From Allobosea sp. CS1GBMeth4 (GTDB lineage: Bacteria; Pseudomonadota; Alphaproteobacteria; Rhizobiales; Beijerinckiaceae): a stretch of DNA of 64,000 bases. The notes under the pieces were generated by a model. That model ran no database searches and was not told where the DNA came from. It saw only the letters and a list, made by a program, of their open reading frames with translations. Positions 53,251 through 62,381 of this stretch are shown piece after piece (the first letter of the stretch is position 1; the number at the start of each line of letters is the position of its first letter). The stretch is taken from NCBI RefSeq assembly GCF_900185715.1, contig NZ_FYAS01000016.1, positions 62,001 to 126,000 of the forward strand. Reading direction: 5' to 3'. A program made the position numbers and the translations under genes.

Positions 53251-54477
53251 ATGCGAATCCTGATGGCCTGTGCAGCATTCCCGCCCTTCATCGACGGCGG
53301 CGGGCCGATCTCGGCGCTGATCGTCGCCAAGCTCCTGCGCGCCGCTGGCCACGATCTGACGGTGATCAACGTCGCCGGCGAGGATCGGCACGAGATCTAT
53401 GACGGCGTGCCGGTGCATCGGCTGCGCTCGCTCAACATCGACTGGAACTACCGGCTGCCGCGCCCGGCCTGGAAGAAAGCGCTCTGGCACGCACTGGAGA
53501 ACTTCAATCCGCGCGCCTTCGTCGTCATGCGGCGAGAGATCGCGCGTCTGCGCCCCGACATCGTGCTGACCGACTCGATCGAGAACATCAATGTCGCGAC
53601 CTGGGCGGCGGCGAAGAGCTGCGGCGTGCCGGTCGCGCATATCCTGCGCAGCACTTTCCTGCTCTGCTGGAAGGGCAGCATGTGGCGCGGCGGCGACAAT
53701 TGCGCGCGCGCCTGCGCCTCCTGCCGGGCGACCTCCTACGGCAAGAAGCTCTCCTCGCGTTTCGTCGACGCGGTGATCGGCGAGACACGGTTCATCGTCG
53801 GGCGCCATCTCGAGCACGGCTATTTCCCGAACGCGACGACGCACGTCGTCCCCGGCGCGATCGCGCCCGTGCCCGGAGCTGCACCCCGCCCCGCCCCGTC
53901 GCCGGAGCGGCCGCTGCGCGTCGGTTTCATCGGCGTGCACGACCCGGTCAAGGGCCTCGACACGCTGGCTGCGGCGGCCCACAGGCTGGTCGGGGAGCCG
54001 GTCGAGTTCCTGATCGCCGGGACCGGCCAGAGCGATTACGCCAAGGCGCTGCCGGAGCGCTTCCCGTCGCGGAACACCCGCTTCCTCGGCTGGGCCAAGC
54101 CGGATGAATTCCTGCCGGGGATCGACATCCTCGCCGTCCCCTCGCTCTTCCGGGAGCCGTTCGGCCGTGTGGTGATCGAGGCCTTCGCCCACGGCGTTCC
54201 GGTGATCGGCGCCCGGTCTGGCGGCATTCCGGAGACGATCCAGCCGGGCGTCAGCGGCGCGTTGTTCGAGCCCGGCGACGATGCCGCGCTCGCCGGGGAG
54301 ATCGCGGCGCTCGCCCGGGACCGCGCGCTCGTCGCCAGGCTCTCGGCCGGAGCGCTCGAAGCAGCCGCGCGCTATGCGCCCGAGCGCATCGCCGCGGCCT
54401 ATGCCGCGGTCTTCAACAGCCTGCTCCGCGAGCCGGCCGAAGGCGCGCTCCTGCAAGCCGGGGAGGCGCGCCCGTGA
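53251..54477 (+). CDS. glycosyltransferase family 4 protein
   Basis: The 408-residue protein is a GT-B glycosyltransferase: MRILMACAAFPPFIDGGGPISALIVAKLL at the N-terminus and the donor site PLRVGFIGVHDPVKGLDTL, SLFREPFGRVVIEAFAHGVPVIG (E-x7-E). A cysteine cluster (NCARACASCRATS) in the middle is like that of several exopolysaccharide transferases. It would add a sugar to the lipid-linked repeat. Upstream starts (ATG 53197, GTG 53227) are possible; none has an ideal ribosome-binding site. GTGA overlap with the flippase gene. Confidence 0.88.
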   Translation: MRILMACAAFPPFIDGGGPISALIVAKLLRAAGHDLTVINVAGEDRHEIYDGVPVHRLRSLNIDWNYRLPRPAWKKALWHALENFNPRAFVVMRREIARLRPDIVLTDSIENINVATWAAAKSCGVPVAHILRSTFLLCWKGSMWRGGDNCARACASCRATSYGKKLSSRFVDAVIGETRFIVGRHLEHGYFPNATTHVVPGAIAPVPGAAPRPAPSPERPLRVGFIGVHDPVKGLDTLAAAAHRLVGEPVEFLIAGTGQSDYAKALPERFPSRNTRFLGWAKPDEFLPGIDILAVPSLFREPFGRVVIEAFAHGVPVIGARSGGIPETIQPGVSGALFEPGDDAALAGEIAALARDRALVARLSAGALEAAARYAPERIAAAYAAVFNSLLREPAEGALLQAGEARP

Positions 54478-55856
54478 AGGCTCTGCTCGAGCTGGCCTGG
54501 ATCGGAGCGGGGCGCTTCCTGCCCGCCTTCTCCTCGCGCTTCAGCAGCACCCTGCTGAGCTTCTTCGTGCTGCTGGTCGCCAGCCATTTCCTGCCGACGC
54601 AGGAATACGGGCTCTACGTCTTCCTGTTCTCGATCGGCAGCGCACTCGGGCTCATCGCCGTGCTCGGCCAGCAGATCCTGGTGGTGAAGCACTACCGGCG
54701 GACCGAGCCCACCGGCCATCCGCTCAATCAGGCGCTCGTCGGCGTCAATGCCCGCTGGCTCGCCCTCGGTTGCCTCTCGCTGCTGGCGGCGGCGTTGCCG
54801 CTCCGGCTGTTCGCGGAGCGGCTGCCGCCGACCTATCACTATCTCTGGCTCGCCCTCGTCTTCGCCGCCATCTTCGCGCTGAGCGAATACCTGCAGAACT
54901 ATTTCCGCATCCATGGCCGCATCAACATGTCGCTGGTGCCGCGCGAGATCGTCTGGCGCGGCAGCTCGATCCTGCTCATCGGCGGCGCCGGCCTCGCAGG
55001 GGTCCTGTCCGGCGGCGCCGGCGCGATGGCGATCGTCACCGGCCTCCTCGCCGCGACCACGCTCTACCAGGGCGCCGCCTTCCTGCGCGGCGAGGGGCTC
55101 GGCTGGCTGCGGGCGGGCCACCAGATATCCGCCGAGACGCATGCGGACTGGCGCCGCGAGAGCGGCTATTTCATCGCCAACAACGTGCTGAACTCGGCCT
55201 CCGCCTATCTGGAGACCATCCTGATCGGCGTGCTGCTCGGCCTCGACCAGGCCGGCTTCTATTTCGTCGCCCTGCGCATCGCCATGCTGCTGACCCTGCC
55301 GGTCGCGGCGATCGATACCGTCGGCATTCCGATGATCGCGGCCCGCTTCCAGAATTCCGACACGGAAGGGGCGCAGCTACTGATCGGGCGGCTCTCCTTC
55401 GCCAGCTTCTGCATCTCCCTCGCCGGTGCGCTGGCGCTCGCCGTCGTCGCCCCCTTCATCCTGCACCTGTTCAATCCCGACTTCGTCCGCCATGCCGACG
55501 TCCTGAGCGCGCTCTGCGTGCTCGCCGTCTCGCAGGCCTTCTTCGGGCCCGGCTCCTGGCTGCTGATGATCGGCGGCGGCGAGCGCTTCTTCCTGTTCGC
55601 CCGGGCGATCATGTTCGTGCTCTATCTCGGCCTGCTCTACGCCCTGGCCCGGATCGGCGGCCTGATGGGCATCGCCATCGCCGGGCTCCTGTTGAGCACC
55701 GCCTCGAACCTCGCTGCCTGGTACTGGATCAAGCAGAAATGGCGGATCGACAACATGGCGACCGCCTTCGTCCGCCCCTTCCTCTTCGGCGGCGCGCCCG
55801 AGGACACGTCCGCCGCGCTGCCCGGCGGCGGCACCAGCGAAGGAGCCGGTCGATGA
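54474..55856 (+). CDS. polysaccharide flippase (Wzx/MATE-like oligosaccharyl-lipid transporter)
   Basis: The 460-residue protein has about twelve to fourteen membrane segments and the polysaccharide-synthesis transporter pattern (FSSTLLSFFVLLVASHFLPTQEYGLYVFLFSIGS, FIANNVLNSASAYLETILIGVLLGLDQAGFYFVALRIA). It would flip lipid-linked repeat units across the inner membrane. GTG start within the glycosyltransferase stop; ATGA overlap with the hydrolase that follows. This is one continuous operon to 59813. Confidence 0.9.
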   Translation: MKALLELAWIGAGRFLPAFSSRFSSTLLSFFVLLVASHFLPTQEYGLYVFLFSIGSALGLIAVLGQQILVVKHYRRTEPTGHPLNQALVGVNARWLALGCLSLLAAALPLRLFAERLPPTYHYLWLALVFAAIFALSEYLQNYFRIHGRINMSLVPREIVWRGSSILLIGGAGLAGVLSGGAGAMAIVTGLLAATTLYQGAAFLRGEGLGWLRAGHQISAETHADWRRESGYFIANNVLNSASAYLETILIGVLLGLDQAGFYFVALRIAMLLTLPVAAIDTVGIPMIAARFQNSDTEGAQLLIGRLSFASFCISLAGALALAVVAPFILHLFNPDFVRHADVLSALCVLAVSQAFFGPGSWLLMIGGGERFFLFARAIMFVLYLGLLYALARIGGLMGIAIAGLLLSTASNLAAWYWIKQKWRIDNMATAFVRPFLFGGAPEDTSAALPGGGTSEGAGR

Positions 55857-57640
55857 CCGCAGCGACCGCCCGCATGCACGCCCCTCGCCCCGATCCGGCG
55901 CCGGTCTCGCCTTCGCCCTTCGGCACGCCGGTGACCTTCGGCCGCAGCATGGGGGTTTTCCATCCGGGCCATGCGCCGGCCGCGGTGCTGATGCTCGGCG
56001 CCGTCGGCTATGAGGAGCTCTGCCTGCGCGCCACCTGGCGCAGCCTGGCGCAGGCGCTGTCGGAGAAGGGGGTCGCCTGTCTGCGCTTCGATTATCCCGG
56101 CCAGGGCGACGCTCAGGAAGCGGCCGACCCCCAGGGGCTGGACGACTGGTTCGAGACGGTCCGCACTGCCGCGGAACTGCTGCGGCACGCCAGCGGCTGC
56201 GAGCGCCTGATCCTCGTCGGGCAGGGGCTCGGCGGCACGCTGGCGCTGCATCTCGCCGACCGCCTGGGGCCGGTCGCCGCGGCCGTGCTGATGGCGCCGG
56301 TCGGCAACGGCAAGCGCTATCTGCGCGAGCTCGCGGCCTGGTCGCGCATCGTCTCGGACCGGATCGGCATCGGCGCCGACCCCGACGACGACACCCGCTG
56401 CGCCGTCGCCGGACTGCGCATCGCCCCCGGCCGCCTGCCGGGCATCGCCGCGCTCGGAACGGCGGCGGTCGAGCGGGCGCCCGCGTCACGGGTCCTGCTG
56501 CTGGCCCGCCCCGGCCATGGCGGCGACGCGGCGCTCGCCGACAAGCTCACCGGCCTCGGCGCCGCCGTGACGCGGCGCGACTACGAAGGCTACGAGACGC
56601 TGACGACAGACCCGACCGCGGCGCGCCCGCCTGTGGCGACGATCGCTGGCATCGTCGACTGGATCGCCGAACGGGCCGCCGCTCCGGACGCCGCATCGCC
56701 GGGATCGCGACGACCGCTGCAGCTTCCCCCCGCGGAGGGCGTGCTCGGCGACGGCTTCGTCGAGCGGCCGCTTCGCTTCGGCCCGGACGGGCGGCTCTTC
56801 GGCGTGCTCTGCGAGCCGCTCGGGCAGGCTGCGCCGGAGCCAATCCTGTTCGTCAATGCCGGCCGCGACTATCATATCGGCTGGGCCCGCGTCAGCGTGA
56901 ACCAGGCGCGGGCCTTCGCGGCGCGCGGCATCGCCTCGCTGCGCTTCGACGCCAGCGGCATCGGCGACAGCCCGGCCGCAGCGGACGGGCCGGAGGAGAT
57001 CCTCTATTCGCAGGCGCAGATCGACGATGTCCGCCTCGCCATCGACGCACTCGCGGCGCTGGGCTTCGCGGCGCCGATCCTGATCGGGCGCTGCAGCGGC
57101 GCCTATGCCGCCTTCAACGCCGCCGTCGCCGATGCGCGCATCCGGCGCCTGGTCATCGTCAACAACGAGCGCTTCGTCTGGGACCCGGACGAGAGCGTCG
57201 AGGATGCGATCCGCTATTCGCATCGCAGCGCCGGCGATCTCGGGGCGACGCTGGCGCGCAGGGACGGCCTGCGTCGCCTGCTCACCGGCAAGCTCCGCGT
57301 CGGGCCCGCCGGACGCTACCTGCTCTATCGCTATCGCAAGCGGCTCTCGGTCAGGCTCGCGCCGGTGCTCGGCCGCCTGACCAAGCATGGCCGGCTCCGT
57401 CACGAATGCCATCGCCGCTTCGCCGTGCTCGCCGGCCGCGAGGTCGAGCTGTCGCTGATCTATGCCGAGGGCGATGTCGGCCTGGCCGAGCTCCAGACCT
57501 ATTTCGGCGAGGCGGGCAAGGGCCTTGCCGTCTACCCGAACGCCTCGCTGACGATGCTTCCCGACGCCGACCATAATTTCACCCATCTCGCGGCCGGGCG
57601 CCGGCTGCTCGACGCGCTCCTGCGGATCGTCGCGCCATGA
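55853..57640 (+). CDS. fused double alpha/beta-hydrolase with altered nucleophiles
   Basis: The 595-residue protein contains two alpha/beta-hydrolase domains (about 25-280 and 300-590), each like the paired hydrolases found in exopolysaccharide/exosortase loci. In the first, the nucleophile elbow reads GQGLG (123-127), with Gly125 in place of Ser, so it is likely inactive. In the second it reads GRCSG (412-416) with Cys414 as nucleophile; the acid Asp541 (AEGDVGL) and His574 (DADHNF) are present, giving a Cys-Asp-His triad. Possible role: removal or transfer of an acyl group on the polysaccharide or its lipid carrier. ATGA overlaps both neighbours. Confidence 0.88.
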   Translation: MTAATARMHAPRPDPAPVSPSPFGTPVTFGRSMGVFHPGHAPAAVLMLGAVGYEELCLRATWRSLAQALSEKGVACLRFDYPGQGDAQEAADPQGLDDWFETVRTAAELLRHASGCERLILVGQGLGGTLALHLADRLGPVAAAVLMAPVGNGKRYLRELAAWSRIVSDRIGIGADPDDDTRCAVAGLRIAPGRLPGIAALGTAAVERAPASRVLLLARPGHGGDAALADKLTGLGAAVTRRDYEGYETLTTDPTAARPPVATIAGIVDWIAERAAAPDAASPGSRRPLQLPPAEGVLGDGFVERPLRFGPDGRLFGVLCEPLGQAAPEPILFVNAGRDYHIGWARVSVNQARAFAARGIASLRFDASGIGDSPAAADGPEEILYSQAQIDDVRLAIDALAALGFAAPILIGRCSGAYAAFNAAVADARIRRLVIVNNERFVWDPDESVEDAIRYSHRSAGDLGATLARRDGLRRLLTGKLRVGPAGRYLLYRYRKRLSVRLAPVLGRLTKHGRLRHECHRRFAVLAGREVELSLIYAEGDVGLAELQTYFGEAGKGLAVYPNASLTMLPDADHNFTHLAAGRRLLDALLRIVAP

Positions 57641-58665
57641 GGCTGCTCGCGCTCGCCTTGGCGCTTGTCGTCGCCCAGCCGGTCCGCGCGGAACTCTGCC
57701 TGCGCGGCGTCAATCTGTCGGGCGCCGAATTCGGCGATGTGCCCGGCAAGGTCGATACCGACTATACCTATCCGGGCGAGGCCGCGATCCAGCGCCTCGG
57801 CAAGCTCGGCATGAGCGCCGTGCGCCTGCCCTTCCGCTGGGAGCGCATTCAGCCGGCGCTCAACGGCCCGCTCGACATCATGGAGCTCGCCTATCTCGAC
57901 CAGACGGTTCGCCGGATCGAGGAGGCCGGGCTCGTCGCCATCCTCGACCTGCACAATTTCGGCTACTACGCCGGCAAGCAGCTCGGCTCGCCCGGATTGC
58001 CGGCCGCCACGCTCGCCGATGTCTGGGGCCGGCTCGCCAGGCACTATCGCGACAGGTCCCGGCTCGTCTTCTCGCTGATGAACGAGCCCTACGACATCCA
58101 CAGCGCGGACTGGGCGAGAATCCAGAACGCCGCGATCGCCGCGATCCGCAAGGCCGGCGCGGGGCAATTGCTGCTGGTCACCGGCACGGCCTATGGCGGT
58201 GCCCATAGCTGGACCTCCGATCTCCCGGTCGGCAACAACGGCCGCGACCTGCTCGGCGTCGTCGACCCGCTCGACCGCTACGCCTACGACTTCCATCAAT
58301 ATCTCGACGCCGACTATTCCGGCCGCGCCCCGGAATGTTCGGCCGCCGCCGGGGCGCTGAAGGCGATCGACGACGTCACCGCCTGGCTCGAGGCGCACGG
58401 CCGTCGCGGCTTCCTCGGCGAATTCGCGGCCTCGAACCGTCCCGAATGCCTCAAGGCCCTGCGGCAGATGGTGGCGAAGCTCGACGCCAGCCCGCGGCAA
58501 TGGCTCGGCTGGGCCGCCTGGGGCGCCGGGCCCTGGTGGCCGGCCGACTATCTCTTCAACCTCGAACCGACCTCGGCCGGCGAACGCCCGCAGATGAAAG
58601 TGCTGATCGAACGCCTCAAGGCGAGGAAGCCGGCAGCCATCTGCGGCAGGGAGGCCAGATCGTGA
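57637..58665 (+). CDS. exported glycoside hydrolase family 5 (cellulase-like) protein
   Basis: The 342-residue protein has a Sec signal peptide (MRLLALALALVVAQPVRA) and a GH5 barrel. RGVNLSGAEFG, MSAVRLPFRWERIQP, AILDLHNFGYY, LVFSLMNEPYDI (acid/base Glu in NEP) and GFLGEFAAS (nucleophile Glu) are all present. It would cleave beta-1,4-linked glucan or a glucose-containing exopolysaccharide in the periplasm or outside, for release or length control. ATGA overlap with the hydrolase gene shows it belongs to the polysaccharide operon. Two Cys pairs may form disulfides. Confidence 0.92.
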   Translation: MRLLALALALVVAQPVRAELCLRGVNLSGAEFGDVPGKVDTDYTYPGEAAIQRLGKLGMSAVRLPFRWERIQPALNGPLDIMELAYLDQTVRRIEEAGLVAILDLHNFGYYAGKQLGSPGLPAATLADVWGRLARHYRDRSRLVFSLMNEPYDIHSADWARIQNAAIAAIRKAGAGQLLLVTGTAYGGAHSWTSDLPVGNNGRDLLGVVDPLDRYAYDFHQYLDADYSGRAPECSAAAGALKAIDDVTAWLEAHGRRGFLGEFAASNRPECLKALRQMVAKLDASPRQWLGWAAWGAGPWWPADYLFNLEPTSAGERPQMKVLIERLKARKPAAICGREARS

Positions 58666-59813
58666 CCGCTCCCTTCGCCCACCGCCCGGTGCCCGCCGTT
58701 CCACCGGGGACCCGCATCGTCCATGTCGTGCGCCAGTTCCTGCCCAATCGCGGCGGGCTCGAGGATGTCGTCGCCAATCTCTGCCGCGCCCAGCTCGCTT
58801 CCGGCCTGCGTCCGTCCGTCGTCACGCTCGACCGGCTGTTCTCGCGCCCCGAGCTGGTCCTGCCGGCGAGCGAGGTGATCGACGGCATCCCCGTCACCCG
58901 CATTCCCTTCCGCGGCTCGACGCGCTACCCGCTCGCCCCGTCGGTCTTCGCCCATCTCCACGAAGCCGACCTCGTCCATGTTCATGCGATCGACTTCTTC
59001 TTCGACGCGCTCGCCTTCGGCTGGCTCCTGCATCGCAAGCCGCTCGTCGCCACCACCCATGGCGGCTTCTTCCATACCACCGACTTCTCCGGGCTGAAGA
59101 CGCTCTGGTTCAACGGCCCGACCCGGCTTTCGGCGCAGGTCTACCGCGGCATCGCCGGCTGCAGCACCAATGATGCCCGCCTGTTCGAGCGGCTTGCGCC
59201 CGGCAAGGTCCGTGTGATCGAGAACGGCGTCGATCTCGACAAGTTCGCCGGCGCCTCCAGCCCCGAGCCGCAGCGCCGCCTCGTCAGCCTCGGCCGCTTT
59301 TCCAAGAACAAGCGGCCGGATCGGCTGATCGCCACCATGGCGGTGCTGGCGCGGCGCGAGCCGGCCTGGCACCTCGACATGATCGGCGTCGCCTCGGACT
59401 GGACCGAGGAGGCGCTGCGGACCGCGATCGCCGCCGCCGGCATGGAGCGCAACGTCTCGCTGCATCTCGGCCTCGACGACGCCGCCGCCCGGCAGGTGAT
59501 GAGCCGGACCTCGCTCTTCGTCTCGGCCTCGGAGTTCGAGGGCTTCGGGCTCGCTCTGGTCGAGGCGATGAGCGCCGGCCTCGTGCCGATCGTCCAGCCG
59601 AACGCCGCTTTCGCGGGGCTGGCCGGCAAGTTCCCCGTGGTCCGCACGGTCGACTTCGCCGACCCCGACGAGGCTGCGGCCGCGGTCGAGCAGGCCCATG
59701 CCGATCTCGTCCACTTCCCGGGCACGACACGCCCGCGCCTTTCGGACCTCGCCTCTTATTCCTGGTCCGAGGTCTCCCGCCGCTACCTCGAGCTCTACGC
59801 CGCCGCGCTCTGA
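58662..59813 (+). CDS. glycosyltransferase family 4 protein
   Basis: The 383-residue protein is a GT-B enzyme: IVHVVRQFLPNRGGLEDVVANLCRAQ at the N-terminus, VIENGVDLDKFAG, LVSLGRFSKNKRPDRLIATM and the donor site SASEFEGFGLALVEAMSAGLVPI. It resembles mannosyl- or glucosyltransferases of acetan/succinoglycan-like pathways. GTG start within the GH5 stop codon. It closes the plus-strand polysaccharide operon. Confidence 0.9.
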   Translation: MTAPFAHRPVPAVPPGTRIVHVVRQFLPNRGGLEDVVANLCRAQLASGLRPSVVTLDRLFSRPELVLPASEVIDGIPVTRIPFRGSTRYPLAPSVFAHLHEADLVHVHAIDFFFDALAFGWLLHRKPLVATTHGGFFHTTDFSGLKTLWFNGPTRLSAQVYRGIAGCSTNDARLFERLAPGKVRVIENGVDLDKFAGASSPEPQRRLVSLGRFSKNKRPDRLIATMAVLARREPAWHLDMIGVASDWTEEALRTAIAAAGMERNVSLHLGLDDAAARQVMSRTSLFVSASEFEGFGLALVEAMSAGLVPIVQPNAAFAGLAGKFPVVRTVDFADPDEAAAAVEQAHADLVHFPGTTRPRLSDLASYSWSEVSRRYLELYAAAL

Positions 59814-59855
59814 GTCGGCGAAGCCGTCACATCGCCTCCGGGACGATCGACCCCC

Positions 59856-59903
59856 TTGCGCGCAGCCGGCTTCTGCTCTTGTAATAGTGGATACAGTGAT
59901 ACA
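59856..59903 (+). promoter_or_regulatory. candidate promoter and GntR operator upstream of the GntR gene
   Basis: TTGCGC (59856-59861) and TTGTAA (59879-59884) are 17 bp apart. Just downstream GATACA occurs twice (59890-59895 and 59898-59903) in direct repeat with 8-bp spacing, overlapping the expected start point; this could be an autoregulatory GntR site. Confidence 0.4.
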
Positions 59904-59938
59904 GGCGCTGGCCGGCCGGCGGCGGACAGGGAATCGAC

Positions 59939-60646
59939 ATGAGCTTCGCCTCGAGGATGACGGCCGCGACGGCGCAGGACGAGGCCTATCGCGCCATCCT
60001 GCAGGACATCCGCTGCGGCCGCCATCAACCCGGGGAGCGGCTGATCCCGGAGACGATCGCCCGCGAGCTCGCCATGAGCCGCATGCCGGTGCGCGAAGCG
60101 CTCCAGCGCCTCGCCAATGAAGGCCTCGTGGTGATCCGCCCGAACCGCGGCTGCGTCGTCGCCGGTCTGACGGTCGAGGAGATCTTCGAGCTCTTCGAAA
60201 TCCGCTCCGTGCTCGAAGGGCTGGCGGTGCGTCTCGCCATGCCGCGCTTCGACGCCGCCGCGCTGGCCGAGCTCGACGACCACCTCGCCCGCATGCGCCG
60301 CGCCGGCGAGGCCGGCGGCGCCGACTGGCTCGGCAGGCACCAGGCCTTCCACGCCTATATCTGCAGCCTGAGCGGACGCCCCAAGCTGATCGCCCAGATC
60401 GCAGCGCTGCACATCGCGGTCGAGCCCTATATGCGCGTCTGGCTCCATCACGTCTCCCAGCCCGCCCATGCCACCGAGCGCCAGGACGAGGTCGTCGAGG
60501 CGATCAGGACCGGCGATGCCGAGCATGCCGAGACGGTGATGCGCGAGCATGTCATGCGCACCGCGCCGCGCCTCGCCGCCTTCCTGCGCGGCCGTGGCGA
60601 GGCGGCCGGAATGCAGGCGCCCCTGCCGGCCGACGCGCGACTCTGA
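59939..60646 (+). CDS. GntR-family transcriptional regulator (FCD domain)
   Basis: The 235-residue protein has a winged helix (GRHQPGERLIPETIARELAMSRMPVREALQRLANEGLVVIRPNRGCVV) and an FCD effector domain with metal-ligand His and Asp residues (LGRHQAFHAYICSLSGRPKL). It is the FadR/VanR type, usually responding to small carboxylates. It probably controls the peptide-binding protein and gamma-glutamyltransferase genes that follow on the same strand. AGGGAA precedes the ATG. Confidence 0.92.
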   Translation: MSFASRMTAATAQDEAYRAILQDIRCGRHQPGERLIPETIARELAMSRMPVREALQRLANEGLVVIRPNRGCVVAGLTVEEIFELFEIRSVLEGLAVRLAMPRFDAAALAELDDHLARMRRAGEAGGADWLGRHQAFHAYICSLSGRPKLIAQIAALHIAVEPYMRVWLHHVSQPAHATERQDEVVEAIRTGDAEHAETVMREHVMRTAPRLAAFLRGRGEAAGMQAPLPADARL

Positions 60647-60725
60647 ACCGAACCAAGCAGCGACCCGCCAGAAGGCCGCGCGCCCGGGAACGCCCGAGGT
60701 CCAACACAGAACGAGGGGATCATCG

Positions 60726-62312
60726 ATGGATCGACGCCAGTTCCTGAAAGCCTCGGCCGCTGCGGCCCTCCTGCCGGCAGCGCCGCATCTCGCCACGGCG
60801 CAGGACGCAAGGACCCTGCGCTTCGTGCCCTATTCCGACGTCGCGATCATCGATCCGATCTGGACCAACGGCTATTCGACCCGCACCCATGCGCTTCTCG
60901 TCTGGGACACGCTCTACGGGCTCGACGACCAGTTCCGGCCCCAGCCACAGATGATCGAGGGCCATGTCGTCGAGGAGGACGGCAGGCGCTGGACGCTGAC
61001 ATTGCGGCCCGGCCTCGTCTTCCATGACGGCAGCAAGGTGCTGGCGCGCGACGCCGTCGCCTCGATCCGGCGCTGGGGCGCCCGCGACACCTTCGGCCAG
61101 GCGCTGCTGGCCGCGACCGACGAGCTCTCGGCGCCGGACGACCGCACCATCGTCTTCCGCCTGAAGCAGCCCTTCCCGCATCTGCCGGCGGCGCTCGCCC
61201 GCCCGAGCGCGCTCGTCGCGGCGATCATGCCGGAGCGCCTCGCGCAGACCGACCCGTTCAAGCAGATCCCCGAGGCGATCGGCAGCGGCCCGTATCGTTA
61301 TCTCACCGCCGAGCGCATCGCCGGCGCCCGCCATGTCTATGCCCGGCATGAGGCTTATGTTCCGCGCCCGGGCGGCACGCCGAGCTTCACCGCCGGCCCG
61401 CGCACGCCCTATCTCGACCGCATCGAGTTCACCATCATGCCGGATGCCGCGACCGCGGTCTCGGCGCTCCAGACCGGTTCGGTCGACTGGGTCGAGCAGC
61501 CGATCATCGACCTGCTGCCGCTGCTGCGGAAGGACCCGAACATCGTGGTCGAGGTCAAGGACAGGACCGGCATGGCCGGACAGCTCCGGCTCAACCACCT
61601 GCAGCCGCCCTTCAACAACCCGGCGATCCGCCGGGTCATCCTCCAGGCGATCGATCAGGAGGAGTGCATGAACGCGGTCTGCGGCGGCGATCCGCAGATC
61701 GAGCGCGGCAGCATCGGCTTCTTCCCGAACAACTCGCCGATGGCGTCCGACGTCGCGGCCAAGGCCCTGAAGGGGCCGAAGGACTTCGGCAAGCTCAAGC
61801 AGGAGCTCGCCGCGGCCGGCTACAAGGGCGAGCGCGCCGTCTTCCTCGCGGCGCAGGACGTGCCGCGCATCGCCCTGGTCTGCGACGTCGCCGCCGACGC
61901 GCTGCGCAAGATCGGGGTCAATGTCGACTTCGTCGCCGCCGACTGGGGAACCGTCCTCCAGCGCATCAGCAACCGCAACCCTGTCGAGCAGGGTGGCTGG
62001 AGCTGCTATGTCACCTACTGGTCTGGGCTCGATCTCGGCTCGCCGGCGACCAGTTCGCCCCTGCGCGGCAACGGCGCCAAGGGCAGCCCGGGCTGGCCCG
62101 ACAGCCCGCAGATCGAAGCGCTGCGCGCCCGCTTCCTGACCGCCGGCGACCCGGCCGAGCAGAAGGCGATCGCCCGCGAGATCGAGCTGCAGGCGATGCA
62201 GGATGTGCCCTATGTCCCGGCCGGCCAGTACCTGCAGCCGGTCGCCTATCGCAAGACCCTGACGGGCATGCTGAACGGCGTCCCTGTCTTCACCAATCTG
62301 CGCAAGGGCTGA
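60726..62312 (+). CDS. peptide/nickel-type ABC transporter substrate-binding protein (SBP family 5)
   Basis: The 528-residue periplasmic protein starts MDRRQFLKASAAAALLPAAP, a twin-arginine-like signal. It has the family 5 pattern: HALLVWDTLYGLDDQFRPQPQMIEGHVVEEDGRRWTLTLRPGLVFHDGSKVLARDAVASIRRW and AIGSGPYRYLTAERIAG. It binds peptides or related compounds. No DppBCDF-like permease or ATPase is present before the window ends; they may lie beyond. Next to a gamma-glutamyltransferase the ligand could be glutathione or another gamma-glutamyl compound (inference). Confidence 0.92.
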   Translation: MDRRQFLKASAAAALLPAAPHLATAQDARTLRFVPYSDVAIIDPIWTNGYSTRTHALLVWDTLYGLDDQFRPQPQMIEGHVVEEDGRRWTLTLRPGLVFHDGSKVLARDAVASIRRWGARDTFGQALLAATDELSAPDDRTIVFRLKQPFPHLPAALARPSALVAAIMPERLAQTDPFKQIPEAIGSGPYRYLTAERIAGARHVYARHEAYVPRPGGTPSFTAGPRTPYLDRIEFTIMPDAATAVSALQTGSVDWVEQPIIDLLPLLRKDPNIVVEVKDRTGMAGQLRLNHLQPPFNNPAIRRVILQAIDQEECMNAVCGGDPQIERGSIGFFPNNSPMASDVAAKALKGPKDFGKLKQELAAAGYKGERAVFLAAQDVPRIALVCDVAADALRKIGVNVDFVAADWGTVLQRISNRNPVEQGGWSCYVTYWSGLDLGSPATSSPLRGNGAKGSPGWPDSPQIEALRARFLTAGDPAEQKAIAREIELQAMQDVPYVPAGQYLQPVAYRKTLTGMLNGVPVFTNLRKG

Positions 62313-62336
62313 CCGCCCTGCGCCTCCTTCCCCAGA

Positions 62337-62361
62337 AGGGCCGGCGATCGACGCCGGCCCT
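62337..62361 (+). terminator. hairpin between binding-protein and gamma-glutamyltransferase genes
   Basis: Perfect 10-bp arms AGGGCCGGCG / CGCCGGCCCT with an ATCGA loop lie 25 bp past the stop at 62312. No U-run follows; it may partly terminate or stabilise the upstream message. Confidence 0.5.
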
Positions 62362-62381
62362 GTTCCACGAAAGCCTCTTTC

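Noticed and set aside
54281..55852. An in-frame extension of the double hydrolase far upstream through the flippase gene
   Set aside because: The flippase frame shows clear membrane segments and family motifs; the extension is Arg/Ala/Pro-rich. The hydrolase start at 55853 overlaps the flippase stop as ATGA.
55853..57640. Frameshift or gene fusion artefact in the two-domain hydrolase
   Set aside because: Both domains are in one frame with continuous coding bias and a sensible linker, so a real fusion is more likely.
42090..59813. Horizontal transfer as a genomic island
   Set aside because: GC content and codon use match the flanks, the only tRNA is far away, and no integrase or direct-repeat ends are visible; only the short AT-rich promoter island deviates.
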